A DNA stretch of 64,000 nucleotides from Omphalotus guepiniiformis (taxonomy: Eukaryota > Basidiomycota > Agaricomycetes > Agaricales > Omphalotaceae), in NCBI GenBank assembly GCA_028554645.1, contig JAQOOI010000016.1:1054001-1118000 (forward strand). Reading direction: 5' to 3'. The position numbers and the translations under genes are program-made. A model generated the notes under the pieces. That model saw only the letters and a list, made by a program, of their open reading frames with translations. It did not search any database and was not told the origin of the DNA. This document shows, piece after piece, positions 1-11,246 of the stretch (positions are counted from its first letter, which is position 1; the number at the start of each line of letters is the position of its first letter).

Positions 1-644
1 ATTGGTTGTCTCTCGGTTGTCCTCTTTATCCTCAGAATCTGAGATGATTATCGGCCCTTGAGGTACTCAGAAGTCTGAGATTGCAAAATCAAAATTGGTC
101 AGAAATGAGAACATGAAACATACGGTTATTCGGAGATCGAAGTTGGGCACTGATTGCGCCACTTGTGCATGCTATAGAAGCCATACCAGAAATCAGCTTA
201 GTACAGGCAACAAAGGACTGATAGAAGGAGAGGTTGTACCACGAGAAAAGACCGGCATGTTCAGAAATAAGGCGTTGAGGACTGAGGACTGGACTTTAGG
301 ATGCAAGTTGTGGTTTATTGATGACCCTATCTTAAATCAGCTTCGCCAAGCGGCATGCTAGGGAGGCGGCACGTTAAGGGTTGGTTGGTGTCTAGGCAAA
401 AAGATCGGAAATAAGGGTAATTGCCTTGTGAAGGGTAGTTGCCCTAATGTCATGGCAGAGCTCCTCCTAATGATCGAGCATTCCCCAATTGTTCATGCTA
501 TCAGATATTTTATTTTACCACAATAGAATGAACTCTATATTCTCACCTGCATTCACCATCTGGGTGGAAGAGTCTGGGAAGAACATAGTGAAAACGAGAT
601 CAGAGGTGAGCAAGAGCGCCCTGTACATGATTTTGCAACTGAGA
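1..644. other. left flank, no recognisable gene
   Basis: Only short open frames occur here (for example 95-361 on the plus strand), and none resembles a family I know. The segment ends at the target site of element TyA. Before that insertion, position 649 was joined to position 9090, so this stretch is probably the 5' flank or promoter of the decayed gene that begins at 9104. Confidence 0.5.
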
Positions 645-649
645 AATAC

Positions 650-1191
650 TGTTATGGCTATGCACCGGAACTTCGGGTCAGACCTCCGGTTTCTAGAATT
701 TCCTTGATTCCTACTTCCTGACATCTATTCAATCTTTCCATATGGTTCGCTTTACAAATTCACGCTTTCCTATTCGTTCTTATTATTCTTTTCTACTCCG
801 GACATCTGAACATCTCCGACGTTCCATGTCCTTATTGTTCTTTAGTTTCATTCTTTCTCACACTATTGTTTTATTACTCCGAGTATCTCCAGTAGAATAC
901 TCATATAAATACTTCACGTTTGTACTGTATATACTTTAGTTTTAAAATCAATTTAGTCTCTGGACTACTATCTTGGACTTCTCGTCTAAACTCTTATATC
1001 TCTCCTCGGACTTCCAATCTGGGTGCAGCACGGGGGGCAGTATCGAAATAATACTGCCTACTGGGTGAAGTCTTGTTGCCGGAGCAATTCAGAGCTCGGG
1101 CTTATCTTGTCTTATCCTATTGCACTTCTTTTCTCAGACCTCCTCGAAGGTCCTCGTTCTCTTACCGTCTCTAGTCCGCACGGGCTTAACA
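650..1191 (+). repeat. TyA 5' LTR
   Basis: 542 bp, TG...CA ends, paired with 8543-9084. It has TG or CA at about six places where the right LTR has CG or the alternative deamination product. A TATAAATA box lies at 904-911. Confidence 0.97.
904..911 (+). promoter_or_regulatory. TyA LTR TATA box
   Basis: TATAAATA inside the LTR, repeated at 8797-8804 in the right LTR. Its position in the second half of the LTR suits the element's own RNA polymerase II promoter. No transcript data are visible here. Confidence 0.55.
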
Positions 1192-1226
1192 GTATTTTAA
1201 AACTCCTCTCTGTGCTGCTATTGATC

Positions 1227-2822
1227 ATGTCACAAAATCCTACAAACCCCTTACTTGAGGCTTCACAGTCTCACGCACCATTTTACCAAGGTCGCGATCC
1301 CAATGCTCTTTGTGAACGGCGGAGATCCGGTCTGTACTCAGTTCGCGCAAGCGAATTCGTCTCACCAAGCCGAGGCTCACGCCTTTCTCAACAACCTCCG
1401 GTCCTATCAACATTATTTTCACCAGGTCATTTGCCTGGTTTTCGAAATCCTCCGGTAACTCCGACTCGTCGAACTTTCACAATGCCGGGAGTTTTACCGA
1501 TACATGAAGACGTGTCCAACACTGCTCCTGAAGAGCAGAATGATAAAGACGATGACATTATCGCAGCGGCAATGGAAGGAGAGGCTGGGGATCAGCCGGA
1601 AGGAATAGGAGGTAATGGTGGGGATCCTGGAGAAGGTGATGAAGGTAATGGTGGTGGACCAGGCCGTGGAGGTCCGGGTGGACCTGGCGGACCTGGAGAA
1701 CCAGGTGAAAATGGCGGTGGTGGACCGGGTGGACCTTCTGGGGGTACCGGTGGCACCGGCAATGAAGATTTTAGGCGGATGATGCAGGAGTTTCTTACCG
1801 CTAGCATGGCTGGTTTTACTAACATGGCTAGGGCATTCAATACACAAGCATCCGCGGCTCTGGAGAGCAAATCGCGCTTGAAGGAGCCAGACGTTTTTGA
1901 CGGCTCGGATTCGCGGAAGCTCCGAAACTTCATCATTTCCTTGGCCCTTCACCACTCAGATCGGCCTCAATATTTTTCTTCCGACGATCAAAAGATCACT
2001 TTCGCGCTCTCTTATTTGTCTGGATCAGCTCTGGAATATTTCCAGCCAGAGCTTCTGAACCCGGATCCGGATGATCCTCCGGCATGGATGGTCAATTATC
2101 AGGCCTTCATGCAGGAGCTGATGGAAAATTTCGGAGAGTACCATATGGAAGCGGAGGCTGAGCAACGCCTCAGTGGGCTCAAAATGAGGGATACAGATCG
2201 AATCCGTAATTACAATGTGAAATTTGGAGCCTACGCAGCGATGGTTCTTTGGGATCAAGCTGCTCTACGTTGGGCCTATTATCAAGGTTTGCCTTCTCGT
2301 ATTAAGGACAAGCTAATGCGGATCGAGTATCCGAAAACCTACCAGGGGATCCGGAAAGAGGCCACCAAGATTGACACTCGTTATTGGGCTCGCTCTGCTG
2401 AAAAGCAGCGAGAACAGCGGACGTCTGGTGGAGGCTCTGTGAACTCCGGAAGTGGTTCATCCACTTCACAATCCGGTTCGCAGAAGAAGAAGAGTGGCAG
2501 TTCCAACAAGCCCTCCTCTTCCTCTAACAACCGCTCGAACTCCGGAAACTCCGGATCTGGTTCTGGTTCCGGTTCTAACCCCGGTAAGGCAAATTCCTCT
2601 TCAACCATGCCAAAGCCATACGCGGATAGGCTAGGAAAGGATGGGAAGTTGACGCAGGCGGAGAAGGACAGGCGCCAGAAGTTGAAGTTATGTTTCTTTT
2701 GCAGAGGAAATCATACTATGGATAATTGTGATAAGCGGAAGAAGTTGAACGAGGCTCATGGACGAGCTTCAGAGGTAACTTTGGAGGACCCCAAACCGAC
2801 TCTGAAGGAGTTGGAAAAATAG
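1227..2822 (+). CDS. TyA Gag polyprotein
   Basis: Capsid/nucleocapsid protein of TyA, about 531 residues from the ATG at 1227; the open frame extends upstream into the LTR, but this is the first methionine. Residues about 120-180 are collagen-like (GG-PG repeats). The retrotransposon Gag domain starts near residue 215 (DVFDGSDSRK), and a Ser/Gly/Asn-rich linker follows. A zinc-knuckle-like motif CFFCRGNHTMDNC lies near residue 488; its spacing is C-x2-C-x3-H-x4-C, one residue short of the classical CCHC knuckle. The frame ends in TAG at 2820-2822, and pol continues in another frame. Gag has no premature stop, unlike pol. Confidence 0.85.
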   Translation: MSQNPTNPLLEASQSHAPFYQGRDPNALCERRRSGLYSVRASEFVSPSRGSRLSQQPPVLSTLFSPGHLPGFRNPPVTPTRRTFTMPGVLPIHEDVSNTAPEEQNDKDDDIIAAAMEGEAGDQPEGIGGNGGDPGEGDEGNGGGPGRGGPGGPGGPGEPGENGGGGPGGPSGGTGGTGNEDFRRMMQEFLTASMAGFTNMARAFNTQASAALESKSRLKEPDVFDGSDSRKLRNFIISLALHHSDRPQYFSSDDQKITFALSYLSGSALEYFQPELLNPDPDDPPAWMVNYQAFMQELMENFGEYHMEAEAEQRLSGLKMRDTDRIRNYNVKFGAYAAMVLWDQAALRWAYYQGLPSRIKDKLMRIEYPKTYQGIRKEATKIDTRYWARSAEKQREQRTSGGGSVNSGSGSSTSQSGSQKKKSGSSNKPSSSSNNRSNSGNSGSGSGSGSNPGKANSSSTMPKPYADRLGKDGKLTQAEKDRRQKLKLCFFCRGNHTMDNCDKRKKLNEAHGRASEVTLEDPKPTLKELEK

Positions 2823-2848
2823 TCCGCAGCCCAGATGCCTCGACATGA

Positions 2849-5800
2849 AATTTGGGTTGCGTTGGCCACGATCGTGTCATCTCCGAGGTTACTCTCAACG
2901 CGTCCGCTCTTTTACACAACTCTGATTCGCTTGTATTACCACTTTGTATTGATCGGAGCTCCTCGGGCCTCAAGGGCCTCGTTAGGGAGCCCGACAATCA
3001 GTCTACTTCATTTTTAAAATTTTCTACGTTACTTGATTCTGGTTCTTCTCATAGTTTCCTCGATTCAAAATTTGTGCATGATTATTCTCTTCCGGTAACT
3101 CCGGTTCCTCTGGTTCGACTACGCCTTCTTGATGGTTCAACTGCTTCTTCATTAATTGAAGAGCTAGTTACTGTACCTGTTCAATTTCCTTCCGGGAAGA
3201 CCTTGTCTCTTGACTTTTTTGTCACTTCTTTGAATTCGTCTTGTAAAGCTGTTTTAGGATACAACTTTCTTACCCGCTACAACCCGTTGGTTGACTGGGT
3301 CACAGGAGTTATTTCATTCCGAAACACTGACCAAACAGTTCCATCTCTCATTCCACAGGCTGCATCTTCAACTCCGGTTGAGGCCGCGTCCATCGACGCA
3401 ACTCCAACACCTACCTCTCGTCCTCGGAAGGCGAACTTTCCCTTTGAACCCATCTACTCATATCCAACCGTCACGCAAATGGGAGCAAGAATTTCGGACC
3501 CGTCGGATCCGGATATTGCTTTTATTGGTGCTGCAGCATTCATATGGGCTTGCAAGGAAGCTGGACAAGATCCCATTGTGATCTACGGACGTCCGGTTGC
3601 CTCCGTTACTGGTAACGCAGCATCTATCCATCCACCTGTTGATCTCTCCGGAATACCGGAAGAGTATCACGATTTTGCTGACATTTTTGATGAGGGTCTT
3701 TCAGAAGTCTTACCACCATACCACCCTTACGACCTCAAAATCAATTTAGAGGACGGTGCTGGACCTCCCCTCGGACGTGTTTACCCACTGTCCGCGAAGG
3801 AACTAGAGGCCCTCAGGGCTTTCTTGGACAAGCATCTCGCCAACGGATTCATTACGACCTCTTCATCTAAACACGGAGCTCCGGTATTGTTTGTTCCTAA
3901 AAAGAATGGCTCACTCTGTCTCTGTGTAGATTTTTGTGGCTTGAACAAGATTACCTGCAAGGACCGGTATCCTTTACCATTAATTTCCGACCTCCTCGAC
4001 ACTCCTAAAAAGGCGAAAATCTATACCAAGCTTGATCTTCAACATGCTTACCACTTGGTCTGGATCGCCAAGGGAGACGGATGGAAAACTGCTTTCCGCA
4101 CTAGATACAGCTCTTACGAATGGAAAGTCATTCCCGAGGGACTAACCAATGCTCCGGCGGCATTTCAACGGTTTGTAAATGAAATATTTGCCGACTTACT
4201 AGACGTCTACGTTATTGTCTACCTTGATGACGTTCTAATTTATTCAGACAACCGAGCAGACCACCGAAAACATGTCCGCGAGGTTCTCCAACGCCTCTGG
4301 AAGCACGGCTTATTCTGCAATCCCAACAAATGCGTCTTTGACTCCGAAACCGTTGAATACCTCGGCTACATTCTGTCACCGGACGGTCTTCGGATGTCCG
4401 AGGAGAAGGTTAAGGCCATCTTCGATTGGCCCCTTCCTTGACCTGGACGCATCAAAGACATTCAGTCCTTCCTTGGTTTCTGCAACTTCTATCGCCGTTT
4501 CATTTTCAACTACTCTGGTATCGTGGTTCCACTAACTCGTTTTACTCGCAAAGGTATTCCTTGGAAATGGTCCGAGGAGTGTCAACATTCTTTTGATTCA
4601 CTTAAATCTGCTTTTCTTTCCGCTCCTGTTCTAACTCACTGGGAACCTGACCAACAGATAATCCTTGAAACGGACGCCTCGGACTACGCCATAGCGGCAA
4701 TTCTTTCACTTCGTATGGACGATGGAGAAATTCATCCAGTTGCATTTCTATCTCGGACCCTTCATGCCGCCGAGCTCAACTACGACACCCACGACAAGGA
4801 GCTCCTCGCCATCTTTGAATCTTTCCAACACTGGCGGCATTACTTGGAGGGCTCTGCAACGCCGGTCGACGTGGTCACAGATCATAAGAACTTGGAGTAC
4901 TTCAGTACTACCAAGGTCTTGACGTGCCGACAGGTTAGATGGAGTGAATACTTGTCTCACTTTAATATGGTAATCTGGTTCCGACCGGGGCGCCTCGGAG
5001 CAAAACCTGACGCTCTGACTTGACGTTGGGACGTCTACCCAAAAGAGGGAGATAGTACTTACGCTACGGTCAATCCACAGAATCTGAAACCGATTTTCAC
5101 CCAAGAACAACTATCGACTTCACTTCGAGCAACTTTCCTAGAAGGTCCGGTCCTCCGCGCTAGTATCATTATGGATCTCGACAAACTACACCAGTCAATT
5201 CGGGAATCTCTAGCTTCAGACCCGGAGTCCGAGGCAGGTATGTCACTTGCCAATGATGATGCTAACAAACGTTGGACTTTAGACAACTCCGGACAACTCC
5301 GGCTCGACAGTTGCATTTATGTTCCAGACTCGGGTGACCTACGGCTTCAGGTACTTCAATATTTCCATGACCACCCACTTTCAGGACACTTTGGGCAGAA
5401 CCGGACACTCGAGGTCATCCGAAGACAGTATACCTGGCCTCGGATCCGAGAGTTCGTCCGGTCCTATGTGCAATCCTGCACTGTTTGCGGTCGTAACAAG
5501 AGCCGTAGACACCGTCCTTATGGTCTTCTTCAACCTCTCCCAGTTCCGGAACGCCCTTGGGATTCCATATATATGGACTTTATTGAACAACTTCCGGACT
5601 CTCACGGCTTTACAGCCATTCTAGTCGTGGTAGACAGGGCATCTAAGCAAGCCATTTTTATTCCTACTTTTGACACCATAACCTCCGAACAGCTAGCCCA
5701 ACTTTTCGTCCTTCACGTATTCTCCAAACACGGTGTTCCTCGGCATGTCACCTCCGACTGGGGCTCCGAGTTTGTCTCGCAGTTTTTTAGGGCTTTAGGT

Positions 5801-6658
5801 AAAGTGTTGCAGATGGAGCTTCATTACACCTCCGGTTATCATCCGGAGGCTGATGGACAAACTGAACGAGCTAACCAAACTCTGGAACAGTACATCCAAA
5901 TTTATTGTTCTTACCAACAGGATGACTGGGATGAACTCTTGGCCATTGCAGAGTTTGCCTACAATAATGCTCCGAACGGCTCCACTGGCATTTCACCCTT
6001 CTTTGCCAACAAAGGTTATCACCCAAACCTTTCAATACATCCGGAATACGACCTCGCATCCGACCGGGCTCGACAGTTTGTGGTCAACCTTGACGAGCTC
6101 CACACTTTTCTATGCAATGAGATTACTCTTGCTCAGACTCATTACAAGGAACAAGCTGACCGGCGGAGATCCTTGGCTCCAGAATTTCCTATTGGCTCAG
6201 ACGTATATCTTAACGCTAAGCACATTCGTTCTACCCGTCCTACAGCTAAATTTTCCGAGAAATATCTAGGACCATTTAAAATACTAGCTCAACCTAGTAA
6301 CCTTGCCTATACACTACAGCTTCCAGACTACCTCAGGTCTGTACATCCAGTATTCCATGTCTCTCAACTCGAACCAGCACCTCCCAACACCATCCCTAAC
6401 CGCACACAACCTCCGCCTCCTCCAGTTGAGGTCAACGGTGAAGTTGAATACGAGATCGCTCAGATACTGGACTCCAAGTTGGACCGGAGACGCCAGAAAT
6501 GTCCGCTATTGTACTATGTTCAATGGCTTGGTTATGAAGGAACAGATGAAGAATTCTCGTGGGTCTTAGCTGATGAACTTACGGCTGAAGACTACATCCA
6601 GGAGTTCCATGTCCGATATCCGGACAAACCTGGACCTCTGTCGAAGTTGACAATCTGA
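2849..6658 (+). pseudogene. TyA Pol (protease, RT, RNase H, integrase, chromodomain), inactivated
   Basis: A single frame runs the whole length apart from TGA codons at 4439-4441 and 5021-5023, both where arginine is expected. Visible landmarks are a retropepsin motif LLDSGSSHSFLD near 3031, an intact RT catalytic YLDD at 4220-4231, RNase H LETDASDYA near 4666, and the integrase H2C2 zinc finger near 5370-5510. The integrase DDE residues lie in MDFIEQLP, SDWGSEF and GQTERANQ. The chromodomain is at about 6449-6580 (YYVQWLGYEGTDEEFSW). The usual SDRG of the integrase reads SDWG, explained by CGG to TGG. No ATG opens the frame after gag, so it was presumably expressed by frameshifting or has lost its junction. 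Confidence 0.9.
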
Positions 6659-6856
6659 TCGGACATCCTCGGATGTTGACAGTCTTGGTGTTTCTTTCTT
6701 TTTCACTATCTCTATCTTTCTCTTACTATCACGCTTATCTCGTTGTAAAAAACAGACATTTATTTATATACAAACAAAACAAAAACTATCAAGAAAAAAC
6801 AAAAAAAAACAAAAGACATTACAACCCATTTCTTTCTATCTACATTTCATTCCTAT

Positions 6857-8347
6857 TTATGTCCTACTCAGACCTCCGCGCTCTTCTTGTCGCCTCTCTG
6901 CGAACATCTCTCGCTCCTCCGCGGTATAGCGAGGATTCGTCTCTTCTTCTGTTCTAATTCTCTCTGCCGGGACCTCTCGGACGCCCGTGCAGATCTCGTC
7001 CACTTGTTCAAAAAATTCTGTTAACTGGGCAGCCTCCCCGCCCAGTACTCCCTGAACCATCCTACTGTTCATTACACTCAGGAGGGTCGGTTCTCGGACC
7101 TCCGGACGGGCATCCGATCGCTCTGCTTGGTCGCGCTCCCAAGCAAAGTGTAGCTCTCGGCCCATCTCGGCGAGCCGGATCGAGGCGTTGATTATCGCCT
7201 GGTTCATGATGTACGACCCCTGAATAGGAGTCGTAGCACACATTGCCATTCCCAAGGCAAGGGCCCAATCGCGGGTTCGCTCCGCCAAGAAGACACCCCA
7301 ACTAGAGACCTCTTCTCTAGTTGAGTATACGGCGGTGTCAACATCGTCAATCCGCAGGTTGACCAAGTCCAATTCAGAGAGCTCCGCGGAGTTCCGCGGC
7401 TCTCCTGCTCGTTCCCCGACCTTCTTCTCCAACCTAGCTAACCTGGACAGGATTTCTTGATTTTGCTGCATAAGCAGCTCGAGGGAAGCCGAAGGAAAAG
7501 AAGTGGTGGTGGTGCTCAGAGCACTGATGCACTCCGAAAACGAGCATCTTGACTTTTGTTTCCTGCATTCGTCGCAGGAAGTGGATTTGGTGTTCTGAGG
7601 GCGCCCGGAACATTGGTATCGTCTGGCCTGGCACTGCAGGCAGGCGAGTCGGGAGTGAGGAGCTCCGTTTTCTTCTTCTTCTTCTTCTTCATCTGAAATG
7701 ACAATAGACTAACATTTTGTTATAAATCAATTCCAATACTGGTTTTCGTTTACTTACCGCTGAAATCACTGTGTTTTTTCTCCTCTTCTTAGGAGACCCA
7801 CCGGCCTCCAGTTCCTCTTGTGCCTTCCTCTTCCCTTCTCTCTTCTCCTTCCTCCTCCTTGCTTTCTCAGCCTTTTCGATCACCCTCCTGGCCTTCTTTT
7901 CCTCCTCTGCCTCGCTCTCCTCCTCGGCCCTCCGGTTCTCCTTCTCCAAAATTCTCTTCGCCTCCTCAACCTCTTTCCTCCTTTGCTCTCGCTCCTCTGC
8001 CCTCCACTTCTCTTGCGCCTCCTGACGCCACTCCTGTATCCTCTGGACTTCCTCCGTCCACTCATTCTTCGCCTTGTCATACTCGGCCCACTCCCTATCT
8101 TCTTCCTGTTCAACTAAAAGGACAATGATTATCGGACATCCGCAGACAGAAAAAAAAAAAAAAAAAAAAAAAAAAACTCACCAACGGCAATCGCCAATTT
8201 TATTCTGTCATATTCCTCCGCATTCTCTGGTGTCTTCCTGCGAGGCAAGGCTGGCTTGACACGTGGCTCGGGCTCCGGACGTCCGAATGGCGCCGGAAGG
8301 GGGTATTCGGTTTCGAAAGTGGGGGTGGTGGCTCGAGTCGCTGGCAT
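6857..8347 (-). CDS. TyA antisense companion gene: coiled-coil protein with paired CxxC cluster
   Basis: Function unknown. Three exons can be proposed on the minus strand: 8347-8182, 8113-7754 and 7692-6857, giving roughly 450 residues with no stop. The exon 2 donor at GTAAAC, rather than the stronger overlapping GTAAGT, is chosen because only it keeps the cysteine frame. Exon 2 is a highly charged Glu/Arg/Lys coiled coil ending in a basic patch (PKKRRK) that could be a nuclear signal. Exon 3 begins with a Glu run and has a cysteine cluster C-x2-C-x6-C, then CDECRKQKSRCSF, then a leucine-rich coiled coil (near LARLEKKV) and an acidic tail. The gene lies tail to tail with pol and is read toward integrase. 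Gene A of TyB has a similar cluster (CSVCEKWKRPCSF), which suggests a shared DNA-binding companion. The splice sites are predicted. Confidence 0.6.
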
Positions 8348-8413
8348 CTTTTGTGTTGAAGTTACGGGGTTGAGAGCGCGGGGTTGGGGGAACTTAGAGG
8401 TTTGCAGGCTAGG

Positions 8414-8421
8414 CTTATATA
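8414..8421 (-). promoter_or_regulatory. candidate TATA box of the TyA antisense gene
   Basis: On the minus strand this reads TATATAAG, 67-74 bases upstream of the proposed ATG at 8347. That is a plausible core-promoter distance for an independent antisense transcript. Confidence 0.4.
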
Positions 8422-8542
8422 TCAATCCATTGTTTGGCAGGATTTGGTTGATGTTGAAAATTCGGACACATATCACTCCGAGGGGCAGAGTTGGACTTGG
8501 GACTTAGGGTTCTTGAGGGCAAGAACCTTAAGAGGGAGATAC

Positions 8543-9084
8543 TGTTACGGCTATGCGCCGGAACTTCGGGTCAGACCTCCGGTTTCTAGAATTTCCTTGA
8601 TTCCTACTTCCTGACATCTATTCAATCTTTCCATATGGTTCGCTTTACAAATTCACGCTTTCCTATTCGTTCTTATTATTCTTTTCTACTCCGGACATCC
8701 GAACATCTCCGACGTTCCATGTCCTTATTGTTCTTTAGTTTCATTCTTTCTCACACTATTGTTTTATTACTCCGAGTATCTCCGGTAGAATACTCATATA
8801 AATACTTCACGTTTGTACTGTATATACTTTAGTTTTAAAATCAATTTAGTCTCTGGACTACTATCTTGGACTTCTCGTCTAAACTCTTATATCTCTCCTC
8901 GGACTTCCAATCTGGGTGCAGCACGGGGGGCAGTATCGAAATAATACTGCCTACTGGGTGAAGTCTTGTTGCCGGAGCAATTCAGAGCTCGGGCTTATCT
9001 TGTCTTATCCTATCACACTTCTTTTCTCGGACCTCCTCGAAGGTCCTCGTTCTCTTACCGTCTCTAGTCCGCACGGGCTTAACA
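8543..9084 (+). repeat. TyA 3' LTR
   Basis: 542 bp, TG...CA ends, followed by the AATAC duplication. It keeps CG at most sites where the left LTR has TG or CA. Confidence 0.97.
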
Positions 9085-9103
9085 AATACTCACAGAAGTT
9101 GTG

Positions 9104-11246
9104 ATGCCTCATCCGCCGACCTTCAAAGGGCAACGAAAAGTGTTCCTTGATTCGTTGTATCCGCGATACGACACCGCAATGCGAGGAGGGACGGCTAAGG
9201 ACTGTGTTGATGAAATCCGGTGCTTGTTCTTCACTCGCTGGCCAGTTGCTTTGCTGTTCGACGTGGAGAGATCTCAAGAAGAACTAGATGCTGTCAACGA
9301 CAACAAGCCAAATGCTGAGTATTCTGTGCCTGACGAAGACAACACTGAGGCCTACAAGAAATACAAAGAACACCAGACGACGTTGAAACTACGTCGAGAG
9401 GTGAGTGTGGCTCATCATGACATACACGACATTGTTGAACATGACGTGACTTGACCGTGATCAATGTCGCTTTCTTCCCACACAGCAAATCGAGCACTAC
9501 CTCAAGAACACCTATCGGAAACAGAACAACCTGGAGATGAAGAAAGATGATGAGGTCAACTTCTTCTCATTTCTGTTGATGAAACTCACCGATGGTGCAT
9601 GCTTGGCAAAACCACGACGAAAGGCGGCGAAGTTGGTCTGGACAAAGGAGCACGACGACTCCATCTCACAACTGTATGAGGAGGCGAAGAAAGCGGCGAA
9701 GCGTGGAGATATGGCAAGATTGTATCAGGACGTTGTGTCGCGTGAATGGGCTAAGTTGACAAAGGCTGAGCAGAAGCAGTGGGAAGAGGAGGCTGCCAAG
9801 AAACACGAGGAGGATCTCAAGGAGTACAAGAGGAAGCTGAAGGGTGAACCGTTGACAAAACCAGAGGATTATCAACGGTTAGTATATTGTGGTCGTTTCT
9901 ACAGGTCTATCAACAATCTGGTTCAGTTCATGAAGCCTATCCTGGACGGGGTGTGTGAACGCACCAGCTGAAAATGTTCCTTCATTGCTGGGAGCCCCGA
10001 GCCGATTGATGGCGGTCGACTCAACATCATAACGTAGGTCTTTTCTATGTTAACCATCCTGTTAGTTTACGGAGTTTTCCAGTGTGCATTCAGGGACAAC
10101 GCGTGGAGACGTGAAGCAAAATCCCGGGCTATTGGAGTACATGGCATGGGAGAAGTATCATTTTCCGAGTATGGGAAGGTTTCTACAGAAATGTTACAGT
10201 GAGGATTTGGTTTTTTTTTTTCCATTGAAAGAAAGGTCTGACAATCAAGTTAAGCTGAAGAAGATTGTGAGCAACATGCTCTCCTGAACGAACTTGAAGA
10301 CAAGTTCATGAAGGAGATTGATGACAACGCCGATGTGTTCAGTTGGTCTGCAACCAAGGGCACCCCTGTAGCGACATTGAATTCAACATCAACTCCTTCC
10401 GTGCCACCTCGAGAGCCCCTTCTTGACCAACAACCGGCCCTCACAATTCCTGTAAACGTTTCGACCTCTGCTGTGCTGTCGAAGGCAGTAGCCAGTGCTG
10501 CTGAATCAACTACGCCCATCCCAACTCCTGCTGGGTCACCGGAACCAGCCGTCATCATTTCGACACCCCATGCACCGTCGAGGGCAGCAGCTGGTGCTGC
10601 TAAACCAGCTACCCCCATTCCCACCCCTGCTGGGTCACCAGAACCAGCATCCCCTGCACCGTTGAGGGCAGCAGCTGGTGCTGCTAAACCAGCAAACCCT
10701 ATCCCCACCCCTGCTGGGTCGCCGGAACCAGCTCCAGTTGGGAGCACAAAGGTCGTGGTGTTGGGGAAGAAGAGGAAACAGAGGAACGAAGTTGAGCGAG
10801 GGAAGGAAGCTGAAATGGAGAAAGGGAGGGCCAAGGCCAAGGCCAACTCAGGTCCCAGAAAGAGGCGCAGGAAAGCGCCTGCTTCCCTGTCAGTTGCGTC
10901 CTCAAGCTTGGATTTCGGCGTGGCCGTTGACCACGACAATATGCTGATACTCGATGAAAACGCCCCACCCTATGCTGCCAACACCCTCAGCCTTGCGAAA
11001 GGTGTGCCATTCCATGGCATAGATAATTGGAGGAAGCTAGTAGTCCTGTGGGCCAGGTTTGAAATGCCGCAAGGATTTGCAAAGTCTTCCAACCTCATAA
11101 CAGATCGATGACCAGGGTGCGTTGGAGACTGGGTTGCTAGAGCAAGGCGACCGGAGTGGCGACCGATTCATGCTGAGTTGACGGCGGTAGGGAGCGCGTG
11201 TATTTGGTGGACAGGATGCCAATTTGTACCGGAAGGGAGATCATGA
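9104..11246 (+). pseudogene. uncharacterised multi-exon gene with HMG-like region, decayed
   Basis: Exon 1 (9104-9400) starts at an ATG 14 bases after the TyA target duplication. Exon 2 starts at 9486 after a clear CAG acceptor. The middle (about 9600-9860) is Lys/Glu-rich with an HMG-box-like pattern (REWAKLTKAEQKQWEEEA). A further exon (from about 10084) leads to a Pro/Ala/Thr region with three near-identical repeats of the type PIPTPAGSPEPA and a basic patch (GPRKRRRKAP). The last recognisable piece ends near 11246. Breaks are an in-frame TGA at 9969-9971 where I expect tryptophan, and a frame change near 10250. It resembles a large family of uncharacterised Agaricomycete proteins that I know only as hypothetical. 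Its promoter was displaced 8.4 kb by TyA. Confidence 0.55.

Larger units (their letters stand above)
650..9084 (+). mobile_element. TyA: full-length Ty3/gypsy LTR retrotransposon with chromodomain
   Basis: Two 542-bp direct repeats (650-1191 and 8543-9084) start TG and end CA and are flanked by the 5-bp duplication AATAC (645-649 and 9085-9089), so both borders are exact. Inside lie gag, a pol in the order protease, reverse transcriptase, RNase H, integrase, chromodomain (the Ty3/gypsy order), and then about 1.9 kb holding an antisense gene. A purine-rich tract (AAGAGGGAGATAC) directly precedes the right LTR and serves as the polypurine tract. No obvious TGG-type primer-binding site follows the left LTR. 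Two in-frame TGA codons and a gag/pol frame change make the copy inactive. The LTRs differ at about six sites, nearly all CpG. Confidence 0.97.

Noticed and set aside
742..939. Small LTR reading frame present in both TyA LTRs
   Set aside because: It is duplicated only because the LTR is duplicated; low-complexity Ser/Leu composition and no homologue pattern.
7771..8128. Plus-strand Ser/Pro/Leu-rich open frames over 7.8-8.1 kb
   Set aside because: They are the complement of the charged coiled-coil exon of the antisense gene. The minus-strand frame has splice signals and meaningful motifs.
8150..8176. A-rich run as a retroposon poly(A) tail
   Set aside because: It lies inside an intron of the antisense gene, with no flanking duplication or LINE/SINE sequence; it is the polypyrimidine-like tract on the minus strand.
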